Notes under the pieces: model-generated
What the model was told of the DNA's origin: nothing
Databases searched by the model: none
The model's input: only the letters and a program-made list of their open reading frames with translations
Translations under genes and position numbers: made by a program
NCBI GenBank assembly: GCA_012517025.1
Contig: JAAYVT010000553.1
Coordinates: 1-5,613 of the forward strand
Origin: Phyllobacteriaceae bacterium
GTDB lineage: Bacteria > Pseudomonadota > Alphaproteobacteria > Rhizobiales > Ancalomicrobiaceae
Length of the DNA: 5,613 bases
Reading direction: 5' to 3'
Part shown: piece by piece, positions 5,453 to 5,613 of the stretch
How the letters are laid out: each line of letters starts with the position of its first letter
Position numbering within the stretch: position 1 is the stretch's first letter

Positions 5453-5613
5453 GTGACGACGCCCGACGCCCCGCCCTCGCTCCTGCCCCCGCGCTTCGCC
5501 GATTGGCTCGCCGCGCGCGGCTGGTCGTTGCGCCCGCATCAGGCCCGCCTGCTCGAGGCGGGGCGCGACCGACGCTCGGTGTTGTTGATCGCGCCGACCG
5601 GCGCCGGCAAGAC
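5453..5613 (+). CDS. Ligase-associated DEXH-box DNA helicase, N-terminal fragment
   Basis: The first 53 codons and two further bases are present before the window ends. The product begins VTTPDAPPSLLPPRFADWLAA, has RGWSLRPHQ (22-30), the usual N-terminal adenine-side motif, and reaches the Walker A motif APTGAGK(T) at 47-54. The LPPRFADWLAARGW opening followed by LLIAPTGAGKT is characteristic, as I recall, of the Lhr-like superfamily 2 helicases of the ligase-associated DNA damage response cassette (ATP-dependent ligase, exonuclease, helicase, PdeM phosphoesterase). The gene starts with GTG at 5453; no in-frame ATG lies close upstream and the ribosome binding site is weak (GAGAG). No ligase or exonuclease gene precedes it here, so any partner, such as pdeM, would have to be downstream or elsewhere. 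Another Lhr-type helicase remains possible because so little is visible. Confidence 0.88.
   Translation, partial: MTTPDAPPSLLPPRFADWLAARGWSLRPHQARLLEAGRDRRSVLLIAPTGAGK

Overview
The window is very GC-rich DNA (roughly 70% by eye) with the codon habits and gene families of an alphaproteobacterium, most likely of the order Hyphomicrobiales (Rhizobiales). Pointers to that group are the C-terminal half of a PodJ-type polarity protein, a DUF6460 small membrane protein, a glycine-zipper envelope protein and the start of a ligase-associated DEXH helicase. Both ends are cut: the first gene lacks its 5' part and the last lacks most of its 3' part. I see no tRNA, rRNA, CRISPR array, insertion sequence or phage gene. 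Coding density is high and no gene-free stretch exceeds about 165 bases.

Layout: (1) 1-1516, plus strand, the 3' part of a PodJ-like polar localisation factor with a transmembrane helix, a Pro/Ala/Thr linker, four Sel1 repeats and a peptidoglycan-binding domain. (2) It converges, 9 bases apart, on a minus-strand pair: a DUF6460 two-helix membrane protein (3141-2860) followed, with a 4-base GTGA overlap, by a DinF-type MATE exporter (2863-1526). The exporter lacks both conserved membrane aspartates that family members use for proton coupling. (3) A short divergent intergenic region (3142-3287) leads to a plus-strand gene for a soluble TPR-plus-methyltransferase protein (3288-4205). (4) Two plus-strand genes for exported low-complexity envelope proteins follow: a Tyr/Pro-rich lipoprotein (4341-4817) and a glycine-zipper protein (4902-5288). 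Between them lies a 16-bp tandem repeat and an inverted repeat just ahead of a strong ribosome binding site. A clear intrinsic terminator (5372-5409) closes this pair. (5) At 5453 a helicase gene begins that normally belongs to the ligase-associated DNA repair cassette.

The themes are cell envelope and polarity (PodJ-like protein, lipoprotein, glycine-zipper protein, DUF6460 protein and exporter). The methyltransferase and the helicase look like ordinary chromosomal neighbours. The points most worth a second look are the acid-less MATE exporter translationally coupled to a small membrane protein, and the repeat-bearing leader of the glycine-zipper gene.
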